Source: Phialophora verrucosa
Taxonomy: Eukaryota > Ascomycota > Eurotiomycetes > Chaetothyriales > Herpotrichiellaceae
Length of the DNA stretch: 64,000 bases
Assembly: GCA_002099365.1 (NCBI GenBank)
Contig: MSED01000005.1
Span: forward strand, 1,116,001 to 1,180,000
Reading direction: 5' to 3'
Every line of letters begins with the position of its first letter. Position 1 is the stretch's first letter. The notes under the pieces were generated by a model. That model was not told the DNA's origin and made no database searches. It saw nothing but the letters and a program-made list of their open reading frames with translations. Shown in pieces: positions 49,922 to 61,496 of this stretch. The position numbers and the translations under genes are program-made.

Positions 49922-51244
49922 TGTGCAGATATTCGGAGCTCGAGGCCCGTGTAGCTGCTATCGAAAAGTATGTCGGTGCCGGATTAAGAGGTAGCGCAGA
50001 TTTAGGAGAGGTTACGGAGTATGGATGATGGCCGAGGATGTCCACTCCGTTGTAGTCGCACCGCCGACTGAAGGCAACGGACGCGATGACGTGATGCAGC
50101 TGTGAAGGCGAAGAAGAAGCAAAGGTGCAGGTTGACGGGTTCGCAAATGCAGTCGAGATGGAGAGGAATGATCCAAAAGATTTCCGCGAGTCAAAGTTCG
50201 CCGCAGACTGTAGGAACCGTATGCTCCACCGTACTGACATCGGGTCGAAATCGTTCCAAAGCACAGATTTCCCTGTTCAGTTTGATACATAATCTTCAAC
50301 AACGGTCATGAATGACACTATAGCCTTGACGGGCTGTAGACATGGAGACCCATCACTTACGAGTTCACCAGTCGTGAAGTGGCTCTGTTCCAACTTCCTT
50401 GTTGGTGTTCATGCCTCCAGTTCGGCGAATTGGTGATTCTCGAGGACAGTTTCAGGCACCTTCAGACATCCCTGTTGAAGGGATGTCCGCGGGATACAGT
50501 GCTGGCAGGGCTAGGGCGGACGCATCGGTCCGTTTTTGAGAACACCTTCCTGAACAAGAGCACCCTGCCGGCTGGGTACGTTGGACGGTCAGAGTCTGGG
50601 TCTGATCCTCGCGTCAAATAGCCTTGATGGCAGAGTACCGTGACCTTGTCCGGTAATCAACCTGACAGGTCGCCTAGAGGAGGGCGGAGACGTGAACGAT
50701 CGAGCTTTCTGGCACGCAGTGGGAAGGGTATGTTCAAAGATCCCGCGAGTGTGGTTCAGGATCTGAAGGCGCGCTTCGGAAATGTAGATTGTATTGTCGA
50801 GACCGGACTGAACAGTATAACCCGCGTTTGTCGAAGCAGCGTTACCTGCGCTTTCTTAATGCCACGACTGACGTCGCAGTCGGTCAGCATGCATTGCCTT
50901 GGGCTGTAGTATGAGAATACCTCGCGAGTCATTGGGTCTGTCCTGCCGCAGCGAGGCTTCAATGGCGGCCGGAAAGGTCGACTCGGTCGGTGGTCTCGTA
51001 TCAAGCATCGATGCGCTCTATTGCATTCTCAGGACCTGGCATTTTCCCGTTCAGCGGAATACCACCATTCTGGAGGGCAGTATTAGGGAATGCCTTCTTG
51101 AGATAGCTCTGGCACTCTTTCTCGCTCTCGTTGAAATCAGATCTATTGCATAGACTCCACCCCATGCATGGGTCTGAGTAGAGGCCCCAGCAAGACAAGA
51201 CAATCCTTTATCGCTAACTCATACAGAAGGCCCCAGTCGGTCGG
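49922..51244. other. Intergenic region, 1.3 kb
   Basis: Promoter of TIM17 and 3' side of SWF1. All frames are under 100 codons without coding character. No RNA gene is recognised. Confidence 0.45.
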
Positions 51245-52673
51245 TCAACCGCGATTAAACAAGCCATCAAGCAAATTATCCCAGAAGCCCAAGTCATACA
51301 GATTCTCCACCTGCGCGATGCTCGTCACCCTCTCCCACCGCTCATCCGGCACCTCTTCCTGCTCCTGATCCTCCGCATTATCTAGCTCCATCCCAGGGGT
51401 GATATTTCGCCTCCCGTCCTTGCGGCCATCGATCTTGACCTTCCTCCTCTTCGGCCTCTCCCCGTCTCTCGTCCGCACCAGCCACCACCGCGCCCTCACG
51501 CCCCGGGGCCACTTGATGTCCTCGTCCCGAGGCTCCACATCCTCCGGCAGGGGCGCAAACGTCTCTCTCAGCGTCTTCATCTCCGCGCGGAAGACCACGC
51601 CGTCACCGATGTCCTCCTTCCAATCGCTCCACTTGGACGACTCGTTGGTCGTCATCCCCGCCCACATCAAGTACAGATGATACGCCAGGAACCCAAACGC
51701 CAGGGGAACACACATGAGACTCAACATGACGACGGCTCCGATGCGCCATTCCACGGCGATGGCCCACGCCCAGGCATGGGCGTATTCGTTCCACGACAGC
51801 CGCGTACTCCAGCGCTTGTTCGTGAGGCTCCCTCGCGTGAGCGCCGGCGGGACGAGGCGGTCTTGCAGCCGCGCGTCCAGCAGCCCATAGCCCAGATAGC
51901 TTCCGTAGACGAGCAGCGCGGCGATGCTCACCAGCAGGGCGTTGAACCACAGGTAGTTGGCACGTCCGACGCAGTTGTTGATCCAGATGCAGTGGTGGTC
52001 CTGCTTCTGCACGCACGCCTTGCAGATCGAACAGTGCTTGCTGCGCGGCGGTTTGGCGAACCGGCACGTCGAGCAAAAGTACCCCGGGTGGAACAACGCA
52101 TAGTCATACGGGTAAGCGAGCATGGCGGAGCGGTGGTTCTGAGCCGTGATGTTCGAGTCCGTCTTGTTACAGAGGTAGAGGAACCATAACGGCGCAATAA
52201 TCAGCGGAGGCAGCGCCGCGATCTGGCCCAACGAGAGCCGGCCCCATGCTGCCGGGATGAACAGGACCTCGCCGATGAGCTGTAATCCCACGAAAAAGAT
52301 CTGTAGAGCGGCCGTGTAAGTAAGAAAGACGTCGGTCACACTCGAAGGGGCCTGTTGAATGGGCGTACGAGTACGAGCGGATGTTTCTCATTCATGAGAT
52401 AATTCCCCGTCCGGGCCAGACTGCGCGTGACGCGTCGGCCGGTGAGCCGTTCGTCAATGCTGCCCAGGGCATGGGGAATGTAAACCCACAGCAGTCGATG
52501 TAGGAAGGCAATTGGCGTTCTCCTGCAAATGCTGCGTTAAAAGGTGAAAGTGACCAGAGACTCATCCGCCAGGCGCCCGCTTACCTGAAGGCAGGGAGTC
52601 GTCCGAAAAGCGCCACGAACACGACTAGGGAGATGCTTAACACCACAATCGCTATGGTTCGTACGATACCCAT
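51245..52673 (-). CDS. SWF1: Palmitoyltransferase Swf1 (DHHC family)
   Basis: Three exons on the minus strand, 52673-52585, 52522-52369 and 52300-51245, give 432 aa. Swf1 is an ER-resident S-acyltransferase that palmitoylates SNAREs and other proteins near membrane helices. TM1 is at 5-24 (TIAIVVLSISLVVFVALFG). The ordered block NYLMNEKHPLVL ends exon 2, and IFFVGLQLIGEVLFIPAAW opens exon 3. The intron between them (GTACGC...CTACAG) is needed because the two halves are in different frames. The Cys-rich domain YFCSTCRFAKPPRSKHCSIC leads to DHHC at 182-185, followed by IWINNCVGR. Two further helices flank it. The C-terminus is polar. Confidence 0.9.
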
Positions 52674-53115
52674 TATTGCATATTGAAGTCATGGTCTGGG
52701 AGGAATGGCGGGAGGAGCAGATTGTTGTCGGTTGCTCGCCGTCCTTTCGCGACGATGCTGACGGGCTAGTTGCATTGTGGGGGCCGCTTCTGCTCGTCTA
52801 CTGGGAACTTGCGATCGTCTTGAAACTTGATTTTCTAGAAGAACTCTCTTTGCACGCATCACGGCATTGTACATGGTGAGCCTGGTCAGCCCTGTCTACC
52901 GACTCTGGCTTCCTCATGGATCGTGTGCTGCATGAAATCGTTGGGCCATAAGAGCCAGAAAAGAGGTCGAATCCCATATCAACACTGCCATCCATGCTGG
53001 CGTTCTGACACATCCCCTCCAGACCCAACGCCAACCCGATCCAACATGTGCGAACCACTCTGCCCTGTACAGAATCCAAGACTCCTTTCCGAAGATGCTC
53101 ATTACCATCCCATCC
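52674..53115. other. Intergenic spacer, SWF1 promoter / BUD4 3' end
   Basis: 442 nt between minus-strand genes. No feature beyond the expected promoter and 3' UTR is seen. Confidence 0.45.
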
Positions 53116-56100
53116 CTACATAATCATGCTCTTCGTCTTCCGATGCCTCTCGTCGCGAGCTGAAGACTTGACGGGACTGTTCGCCTGGCTAACCGCCCCA
53201 CTGGTGTGGTACGTCTCGGTTCGTTGATGACCCATTCGGGGACGAGGTGCGGACGCTTCTGCCTTAATCTTCTTCTCTCGCTTGAGCACCATTTCAGTCC
53301 AGCCTTTGATCGGAGCAGAGCCACTCTGCACGGCCTTGCCCACGACTTGCGACAGAGCTTGCATCCACTCTTCTTTGTTGACGGTGGAATCGGCGTAGAA
53401 GTCGATCACTTCTCCGTTGCCGAAACGGATGCGAAAGCCCTCCTCGACAAACATGTAGCCTTCTTCCTCTTCAGCAAATCCACTCTTGCGACGACCGCCA
53501 CCTTTCGTGGACGTTTCCCTCTGCATGAGGGCCGTCTTGTCGTCGATCAGCCGAGTGGCTTTGGCGAGGTTGATGGTCGCACGTGGTTGCAGAGTTGTCT
53601 CGTGGAAAGCTGTCAACTTGGTTCCCGCAAGCTTAAAGAAGCGTCGTCGCCAGTACTACAATCTGTCAGCGTCTAGCCCTCGCTCAACCGACCAGCTCAA
53701 CTTACCGGACAATCTCCTCCTTGTTGACTCAAGTATCCTTCGAACTCCTTGATGTTGGCTTGTTGCTGAAGACGGTCCTCGGCTTCTCGGAGTGCCCGAA
53801 CAGCACCATTCATGCTCTTTGGCATGTCTTCGTCCCTGGCTCCTCTCGGCTTCGGCACGTAGAGAAGCTGTAACTCCAGCTTACCAATCTCATATGGTGG
53901 ACGGCGTTGAAGTTGTGTTACGCTCTTCTTGCTTCGCGAACTGCCAACACTGACTTCTTCGAGCGCCCATTCGTTGAAACAGGTGATGTCGACGTTGTAA
54001 GGTCGACCATATGCTTGCTTCTCGTGCTCGCTCAACGCAACGTAGGCTCGAGCAAACGAACCATCCTTCGCGACCAGACCTTGAGCAAGCTCATAGGCAG
54101 AGGGAGGGGTAACAGGTCTCCTGGCAGCTTGCGCTTCTTGCTGTGCCCTGATCTCCGATTCTTTCTTCTTCTTAGGCGAACCAAATAATCTACCAAAAGC
54201 CCCTTGCTTCTTAGGCGAGGCAGGCGGCTTGGTGGGAGACTGCGGTCGTTCAATCTTCGGTTCCTCGAGTTTCATTTGTAAGGTGAGTTGGAATTCAAGG
54301 TCGTTCAGCACAACCAGCTCAAACTCTTGGCCGATAGGTGCACTCCGACCAAGCTCGAGCCAGGCGGTTGTCACACAGTGCAAGCCGTTGTCGAGCGTCA
54401 AGGCAAAATAGGTGCGTTCGTCTGTGTGTGCGTTAGTGCCAGCCGCATGTGGACGGGGGGAATTGTCTTACGTTGTGGGAAAGGCATCTGCAGGTCTTTG
54501 ACACCGACAACTTTGACAAACAGCCGACCACGTTCAGCACCCTCCTCCCACTCATCCTCTTCCCCGATCTCATCCTCAGCCACTGCATCAAGCGTCTCTT
54601 GGGCGTTGCTGGCCAAACCCGGCAAGGGTGGCACGGGTCCTTCAACTGGCTTGCGCTTACTCATCGCCTTTTCTCCTCCAACTCTGATACTCTTCCTACG
54701 GCTTTTACCGTTCCATGGCTCAGCAGTCCAGGTTGGCTGACTTGTCTTGCGTGGTGAAGGTACTACGTGGTTAGCCTCTGACGGCACACCAAGCAACCCG
54801 TCCTCGGTTAAGGTAGGGAGACCAGGCGATCTGCAGTCGTCCTGGGAAATACGTTCAGATGCAACAACGATCTTGGTATTTTGTCGCATTAGGTAACCTC
54901 TCTGTCGGCGACGAGCTCGATTAGCAAATGACTCTCCATTTCCAGATGTAGTGGGGAGAATAGCAAGACTTGTCTCTGGTGGAGGACGAGCTCCACGGGG
55001 CTTGGAGAGAAATGGGATGTTTTCCATATGATTCGAGCTTTTCAGTTCTCCCACTTGTTGGAGCGGGAGCTCGCTCGATGGAAAACGTCCATGGAAGGGG
55101 TAATAAAGACGTTGCAATGAGAGTTCAAACTCTACCTTCTGGGCTTCCACAACTCGGTCAAATTCCTTCTCCAGACCTAGGCCAAGGCTTTCGTCTAAGC
55201 TTCCATGGGGAATATCCAAGGGTACCAAACTGCTGACACGCTTCTTCTCTGCTCCGACGGTGAGAGCCTCGGCAGGCTTCTCGTCAGTCCGGCTATCCTG
55301 GGGTGGTTCGGTGATCTCAACATCAGGTGTGTCTTCAAATTCGGCCGAGATAGGGGATACAGGTGAAGCTTCTCTCTCGTTGATCAAGACGGAACCAGTG
55401 TCGGAGGGCTCCGAGGGACTGACAGATCGATCATTGTCAACTTCAGGTGTGCCCAGTTGATGCTTTGGCTCGATATTCGCACGGTTGTGTAACTCATCAC
55501 GTGCAGTGGGATGTCTTACCACAGAGTCAGGACTTCCTGGTACGGCCTGCTCCGAATTGAAAGTTGGTGGACTTGCAAGTCGCTGCCTGCTCTGGCTATC
55601 AGGAGTGTACGAGCGTTGAATTGATTGACGCAACGCAGCGAGGTCAGGCAATTCGGTTGTTGGCTCCGCGCGGACTGCTTGCTTGGCTTTCTCCTCCTTG
55701 TTATTCAAGTACTGCGCAAGACCAATGTCAAAACTGCTTGCCTGGCCAAAGTCGGTAAAGTCAGGCAACGAGACGCGCTCCGAGGGCACTTCTCTGGCTG
55801 GGCTCTGTGCCTTTGGTGTCTCTTGGCCCTCATCGGCTGCTGAAGGAGGAGCAAAGGAAGTTGACGATGGCTGCGAGTACTGGCTGGTGAGGTCATCATC
55901 GTTGTTGGCGCTCGCATCCGAATCCGAGACAGTTCGGCGGCCGTTCGCGTCGGGAATGGAATACAAATCTATCTCTTCCGCCTCTTCCTCCTTGATGTAT
56001 GGTTGTGTTGGATCTTCCATTGAAGGAATGGGGGTATCTGGGTCGAGAGATGCCAGGTCTCGCCGTTGAGGGACATCAGGGATGTCCTCGCTGCTGTCTC

Positions 56101-57753
56101 GACTGTCGGGTCCAATTTGGCCACGGAGACCTGCAAGGATTGAGTCTCTCGAGAGCCGCGGTGTGGTGTTTCTCGACTCGGAGAGCACCGGTACTGGCTC
56201 CAGATCCGAGATGGTGGAGTCACCTGCACTGCCGCTACGAATAGGACTGGGTTCCTTGGAGCCCATGCGCCTCATTCGGCGTTCTCTTTCCTGCTCTTGC
56301 AGCGCCATCAAGCGTTGGCGATCCTCAGCCGAGAGAGAAGTCGATACTCTCATATTCAGGATGTCAATTTTGGAGGTTGCCGCTGGCATCGGAGGAGTGG
56401 GAAGTGAACGTGAGGCGACACTGATGCGCTCAAACGCATTAGACAGACTGTCACTCCTTGACTGGGCGTGAGCTCCGGCCATGGGAGGAAGGGGTGGTAG
56501 AGGGCGAGACTGTCCATTGGAGTCGATTGAGCTTGCGCTGGTTTGGTGAGGCCGATTGGAAACAGTGCCAGGCTGAGCTGTTGGAGCAGGACTGCCATAG
56601 TCATCCTCGAACACATCCTCTTCATGTTGAGCAAGGTCGGTGTTAGCGGTATCGGGGCTCATAAAGCGCCAGTCCTCGGGAAGGACAACCGGAGTCTTCT
56701 CTGTGTCTTCCAGAGAGGCGTCGAAACTGTCATCGTGGTCCATGGACGAGCCCCTCTCGAAGCTAGCCTCGTCTTCCTCTTCGTCGTCTTCATCGGCAGA
56801 CTCGTAGCTGCCCTCTCGAGAACCAGAAGCTATGGAAGAAGGAGCAGGAGTGGTCATCTCATACTCATTTACTTGTGGAGGGGCTTGGTCGAAAGTGACG
56901 CTCTTCTGATGCCGGTGCAGCCCACGACCGAGTGGCAATTGTTTCTTGTGGACATCCTCGTCGTCCTCCCATACACCTGTGTCTGGATCAAAACCACTGC
57001 GCCGGATCGCTGAACCGGTCCTCTTCGAGAGCGAAGATTTGGCGGGAGAAATGTTCAATCTGCTCGGCGACAAAGGCGCGACAGTATTTGTGATGGAAAC
57101 AGCATCCTCTTCTGGCTCCTTCACTGACGACTGCGCTGACAGAGTCGTGCTACCTGGTGCGAGGTTCTCCTTGCGACCTGCATCGGAAGTGCGAACAGGT
57201 GATGATTGTCTGAGAAATTGCATGCTTTGTGGGCGGCCATCCAGGATAGAGGGACGAGAGGGGTCGTAGTGGTGCCTCTGCTCGATCTCGAACATGCTGC
57301 TGTTCTTGACTCTCGAGGCTCTCTTGAGATTCTCAATTGACGATCGCTTCCTCGGTGAAGGCACTGGTGGGCTCTCGGTGGCGTCTCTCGCAGGCGAATT
57401 GGGATCTCGACCCTGCCAAAATAGACGCGGTGAGGTTGTAGAAAAAGGTGATGACGTGACTGGGGAGTTCTCGTTGCCAAAAAGCTTGCCCTGCTATCAT
57501 GTCAACTTGCTGTGATGTTGGGTTGTGGTGGACGGCAGGCGCACCTTTCCCTGTGGAAAACTTGGAGAGTTTCTTCGAATGGCCATGGGACTTAGCTCGG
57601 ATAGAGGACGATTGGTCACTCGGGGCAGCTTAGATGGCGAGGTGCTCGTGCCATTGCCATTGCCGCTGCCCTTCTGAATGCGCAGAGGTGGAACCTGAGA
57701 GAGGAGTGAGATGTGAGTCCAATACCAACGACGCCACGTACCTCGGACGCCAT
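53116..57753 (-). CDS. BUD4: Bud4, anillin-like septation protein with C-terminal PH domain
   Basis: Five exons on the minus strand, 57753-57742, 57694-57545, 57490-54472, 54421-53706 and 53655-53116, give 1478 aa. Bud4 is a septin-associated scaffold; in filamentous fungi it marks septation sites with Bud3 and Rho4. Exon 1 encodes only MASE. The N-terminus has the conserved patches LSPMAIRRNSPSFPQGK and LFGNENSPVTSSPFSTTSPR. A long acidic Ser/Pro-rich disordered region follows. The anillin-like region starts near RLFVKVVGVKDLQMPFPQ and continues HERTYFALTLDNGLHCVTTA. The PH domain starts at EFEGYLSQQGGDCP, with YWRRRFFKL across the last junction, and ends near NKEEWMQALSQVVGKAV. All junctions keep frame. 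Confidence 0.9.
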
Positions 57754-58329
57754 GACTGCCCGACAATAGCTTTGTGTATGCGGTAGACGTCGAGCTCAGA
57801 CCATGAACGATGGGCTGATTGGTCGAGGGACTGGAATGAAGCCTGGATGAACAGTGCGCAGGGTGCAAAGAATGGCAGATTGTTGTCTAAGCTGAGCCGA
57901 GCCTGAAGAGGCAGACCAGCTGCGACGTGTTGGATTATCCGAGTATGTACTTGAGCAGAGGAAGAAATGAGCGTGTATGTAGAATGAATCGCTCGACCGC
58001 AATGAAGGCCAGTCTGGAAGGAAGAGTAGTCAGCGGAGAGACCTCGTTATGAGATATGAATGGCGCAAGTGAAACTTGCGAGGGCCCCGCTGCCGTCAGG
58101 CGCTTTTGCATGGGGACAAAAACAAAGCCCGCCGCAGGCTACGTTGGCCAGACAACGTGGACGGAGTCTACCCGAGACAACTCAAGTTGGCCCTGTTGTC
58201 CTGCAGGGGTCCGACTACAGTGGAACGCGACTACGCGCAGCGCAAGAAAAAAGTTCCGGCCTGCACTTCGCAATTGTCGAGGCTGCATGATTCTTGTGTT
58301 GCGGTGCACACCACTTGAACACGAAATCG
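57754..58329. promoter_or_regulatory. Bidirectional promoter region, BUD4 / MRH4
   Basis: 576 nt between divergent start codons. Frames across 58056-58318 continue into the MRH4 gene in other phases and are not separate genes. No specific site is named. Confidence 0.45.
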
Positions 58330-60360
58330 ATGTCTTCAAGCGCGGCGATCTGTCCGGCATGCCGCTTCAGAGCGCTTCTCTCAACCCTATGTCCCTCGAC
58401 CCGACAATGGCAGGCTCAACGAACTATGGCTTTGGCCATGCGACAGAGGAGAAAACCGTCGAGAATGACACTGACTCAAGACGTCGGCAGATCAGGCGTA
58501 GAAAGGGACTCTGCGCGAAGAGAGACTCCGGGGCCCTTTGCCGGGATGAATCAGACCGTTGCAAGACTACCACCGCGACCGCCTCGAGCGATTCCCTCAC
58601 GTGCTAGGATGGCCATCAAGTCAAAAATCAAGGAACGAACAACGGTTGTGAGATCGCAAACCAAGCCAACAATGCGAGCCATCACTAGCGGAGACGAACA
58701 TACTGGGACAACGCAATCACCGGCTCCAAGAAAGGAGAAGAAGGATAAGGAGGAACGGCCGCTGTTCCACGCGTTGAAAATGCAACAGACCTTGACTCCC
58801 CTATCCTATGGCCAGCGGAACAAACTCAAGCTACAGATGGAGAAGGTCACATCGTTTGAAGACCTGGGTCTGATGCCGTCAGTCGTCGACGCCGTATACA
58901 CACAAGTCTTGCCCCATCTGACCGAGTATACACCTACGGCCGTCCAAAAGCTGGCCATCCCCGGCCTCCTAAGCAAAAAGGGTGAATATTCCAAACAGAA
59001 TCAAGTCGATGCAGAAGGCAAGCCCATCACGAACAAGTACAAAACCTTCCTTCTCGCAGCAGAGACCGGGTCAGGGAAGACCTTGGCCTACCTTTTACCA
59101 GTCATCAACTCCGTCAAACAACAAGAAGAACTCGACCACAACGAACAACTCGAGCGTGAAGCTCAGAAGGTAAAGGACAAAGAAGAGCGAGACAGGAACA
59201 CTGTCTTCGACGCAGATCCTATGGAAGACGATTCACAACCACCCAATGCATCTATGGGCCGTCCCCGAGCATTGATCCTCCTCCCCTCCAGCGAATTAAT
59301 CTCCCAGGTGACCAAGACCGTCAAGGCTATGTCGCACACGATTAAGTTCCGCTCTGCCGGCATCTCCTCCTCCAACACTCCAACCGTAATCCGCAACCGT
59401 CTCTTCAACCCTACCGGGATCGACATCCTCGTCTCGTCCCCACACCTGATCGCCAGTATCGCGAAGAAAGAGCCTAACATCCTCTCCCGAGTCCAGTACC
59501 TCGTCATGGACGAAGCGGACAGCCTGTTCGACCGCTCCTTCGCTGAAACAACCTGTGAAATCATCGACCGCGCGGCCCCGTCACTGAAACAACTTATACT
59601 CTGTTCGGCAACCATCCCGAACAGTCTTGACAAGTTCATCGACAAGCGCTTCCCCGACTGCAAACGCATCGTCACCCCCAAATTACACACGATCCCGCGC
59701 CGCGTGCAACTGGGGGCAGTGGACATCGACCGCGCGCCCTATCGCGGGGACCGCGACCTCGCCTGCGCCGACGTGATCTGGACGCTGGGCAAAGCCGTGC
59801 ACGAGGACCTCAACCCCAAGAACACAGTCAAACACATCCTAGTCTTCGTCAACGAGCGTGAAAAGGCCGAGCAAGTCGCCGAGTACCTGGTGACCAAGGG
59901 CGTCGAAGCCGTGGCCCTGACACGAGACACGACGGAGCAACGCCAAGCCGAGATCCTCTCATCCTTCACGTCGGTCGAAAAAGTCGACGGATCATTCAAA
60001 CCGGCGGGTGCGACCAATCCGGCGAAGAAACTGTTCAAGGATTTCGTCCCCTTCGACCGGGCCACCACGCCGACCCCGTCCGGCTCGGGCAAAACACCCG
60101 CAAAGCCGACGCGCCATCTCCCCGACGTCAGGGTCCTCGTGACGACAGATCTCGGCTCCCGGGGCGTCGACACCCTCGCCGTCCGCCACGTCGTCCTGTA
60201 CGACGTCCCGCGCACGACCATCGACTTTGTCCACCGACTAGGCCGCATGGGCCGCATGAATCGTCGCGGACGGGGCATCGTGCTCATGGGTGGCAAAGAT
60301 CGCAAGGACGTCATCCGCGAGGTCCGGGATGCCATGTTCAGGGGCCAGGCCTTGATTTGA
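58330..60360 (+). CDS. MRH4: Mitochondrial DEAD-box RNA helicase Mrh4
   Basis: Single exon, 676 aa, from the ATG in ATCGATGTCT. Yeast Mrh4 acts in mitochondrial large-ribosome assembly. The N-terminus (MSSSAAICPACRFRALLSTL) is basic and hydroxylated, fitting a presequence, and is followed by the family block GPFAGMNQT. Helicase motifs: Q-motif region near TPTAVQKLAIPGLL, Walker A AAETGSGKT at 243-251, LILLPSSELISQV, DEAD at 394-397 in VMDEADSLF, motif III SAT in LILCSATIPNS, VLVTTDLGSRGVD, and HRLGRMGRMNRRGRG. A charged insertion at about 270-310 and a Pro/Thr-rich insertion at about 575-595 lengthen it compared with relatives. Confidence 0.92.
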   Translation: MSSSAAICPACRFRALLSTLCPSTRQWQAQRTMALAMRQRRKPSRMTLTQDVGRSGVERDSARRETPGPFAGMNQTVARLPPRPPRAIPSRARMAIKSKIKERTTVVRSQTKPTMRAITSGDEHTGTTQSPAPRKEKKDKEERPLFHALKMQQTLTPLSYGQRNKLKLQMEKVTSFEDLGLMPSVVDAVYTQVLPHLTEYTPTAVQKLAIPGLLSKKGEYSKQNQVDAEGKPITNKYKTFLLAAETGSGKTLAYLLPVINSVKQQEELDHNEQLEREAQKVKDKEERDRNTVFDADPMEDDSQPPNASMGRPRALILLPSSELISQVTKTVKAMSHTIKFRSAGISSSNTPTVIRNRLFNPTGIDILVSSPHLIASIAKKEPNILSRVQYLVMDEADSLFDRSFAETTCEIIDRAAPSLKQLILCSATIPNSLDKFIDKRFPDCKRIVTPKLHTIPRRVQLGAVDIDRAPYRGDRDLACADVIWTLGKAVHEDLNPKNTVKHILVFVNEREKAEQVAEYLVTKGVEAVALTRDTTEQRQAEILSSFTSVEKVDGSFKPAGATNPAKKLFKDFVPFDRATTPTPSGSGKTPAKPTRHLPDVRVLVTTDLGSRGVDTLAVRHVVLYDVPRTTIDFVHRLGRMGRMNRRGRGIVLMGGKDRKDVIREVRDAMFRGQALI

Positions 60361-60459
60361 GCGTCGAATCGGACGCTGTGTCGGAGGAAAGCGATGGAAT
60401 CACTTTCACTCAGATGCAGGGACGATTGGATCCTAGCGATATGTAATAGAGTATGTGTA

Positions 60460-60465
60460 AATAAA
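60460..60465 (+). terminator. Polyadenylation signal AATAAA downstream of MRH4
   Basis: A canonical AATAAA about 100 nt after the MRH4 stop, on the coding strand, in an A-rich setting. Fungal signals are degenerate, so use is not certain. Confidence 0.4.
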
Positions 60466-60821
60466 CAAAACTTGGAGTACCGTGTATGTATAGGTCGGTC
60501 GGTCGGGGCCCCTAGCTTCAGTCTGCTCGAATACAGTACGACTGACTATTCACTGCCATTGCCATTGACCTGACGAACCTATTAATACGTGTATATGTAC
60601 ATCTATATATGACCGGACGGTTCATCTTATTATACTGTCAAGTCAGTATGTCACGGTGTCGTTGCTCGAATATCGCTCTCTTCCGGCGGACGAGATGAGA
60701 AGTGAGGATTCCAGCCATTTTCATCCAGATGATCGAGATGCAGGGCATGGCATGGCGTGAGCGACGAGGAGAAGAGACACTCCGACCGGCATGGATCGAT
60801 CGATACATATAGATAGTATAG

Positions 60822-60839
60822 AGTATATCATGATATACT
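60822..60839. repeat. 18-bp perfect palindrome in AT-rich simple sequence
   Basis: AGTATATCATGATATACT equals its own reverse complement. It sits within a TATA/ATAG-rich stretch followed by a TG-rich tract (GTGTATGTGTGTGTGCGCG), between two convergent genes. Confidence 0.7.
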
Positions 60840-61496
60840 GTGTATATACGTCTGTATTCGTGTGTATGTGTGTGTGCGCGTGTACGTGCGCCTGTCCTCA
60901 TCTCATAGGCCATCCTATCCGTCTCGTCCCGTCTCGTCTCGCCCCGTTCGCGTCGCAGCGCAGCAGCACAATAGCAGGGACGGCCTGACATGCTGGCTTG
61001 GCCGGTACTTCCGCTGTATGTACATGAGAAAAAGCAAGTATAGCGCAATGTGCAGAACAGTTCACTTTTGCCGCCCAAAAAACATGAATACAGAATAGGG
61101 AGGCAAGTAGGTACTCCAGATGTAGGCTGCGAGTCCGGGTTCGAGGCCGTGCGTTGACTTCGTGTCCGTGTCTGAGTTCGTGTCGCTGACCCGACTCTGA
61201 TCCTGACCCTGACCCTAACTGCCAGCATATAGCAAATAACACAAAAACACAGAACGCAATGCAGTAACGGAACTGGAACAAAATCGCTCACGATAACCGC
61301 CCACCCTCCTTTCCACCCACTCTTCCACATTGTCGCATGGTCTGCTTGTCGAGTAGCGACATGGACGTAAAAATGTCGGTGAAGACTAGAAAACGCCAAT
61401 GTGACCAAGTATATCCAATTCCCCTTGCGTTTCTGAGGTTGAATTTTCTTTCATGTCCGGTCCTCCTCGTGCTTCTTCCTCCACGGGCATCGTGTC

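Larger units (their letters stand above)
60361..61496. other. Convergent intergenic region rich in simple sequence
   Basis: 1.1 kb between the stops of MRH4 and the next minus-strand gene. It holds AT-rich and TG-rich simple sequence (about 60590-60890), a GTCGGTCGGTCGG run at about 60494, and an 18-bp palindrome. Long frames here translate microsatellite DNA and are not genes. Confidence 0.5.

Noticed and set aside
61190..61225. Telomere-like repeats (GACCCTGACCCTAACTG)
   Set aside because: Only two or three imperfect CCCTGA/CCCTAA units. This is simple sequence between conserved housekeeping genes, not a chromosome end.
60638..61408. 256-codon minus-strand frame between MRH4 and the next gene
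   Set aside because: It translates microsatellite and AT-rich simple sequence (HTHTHEY, YTIYMYR and similar). It has no domain and no good start.
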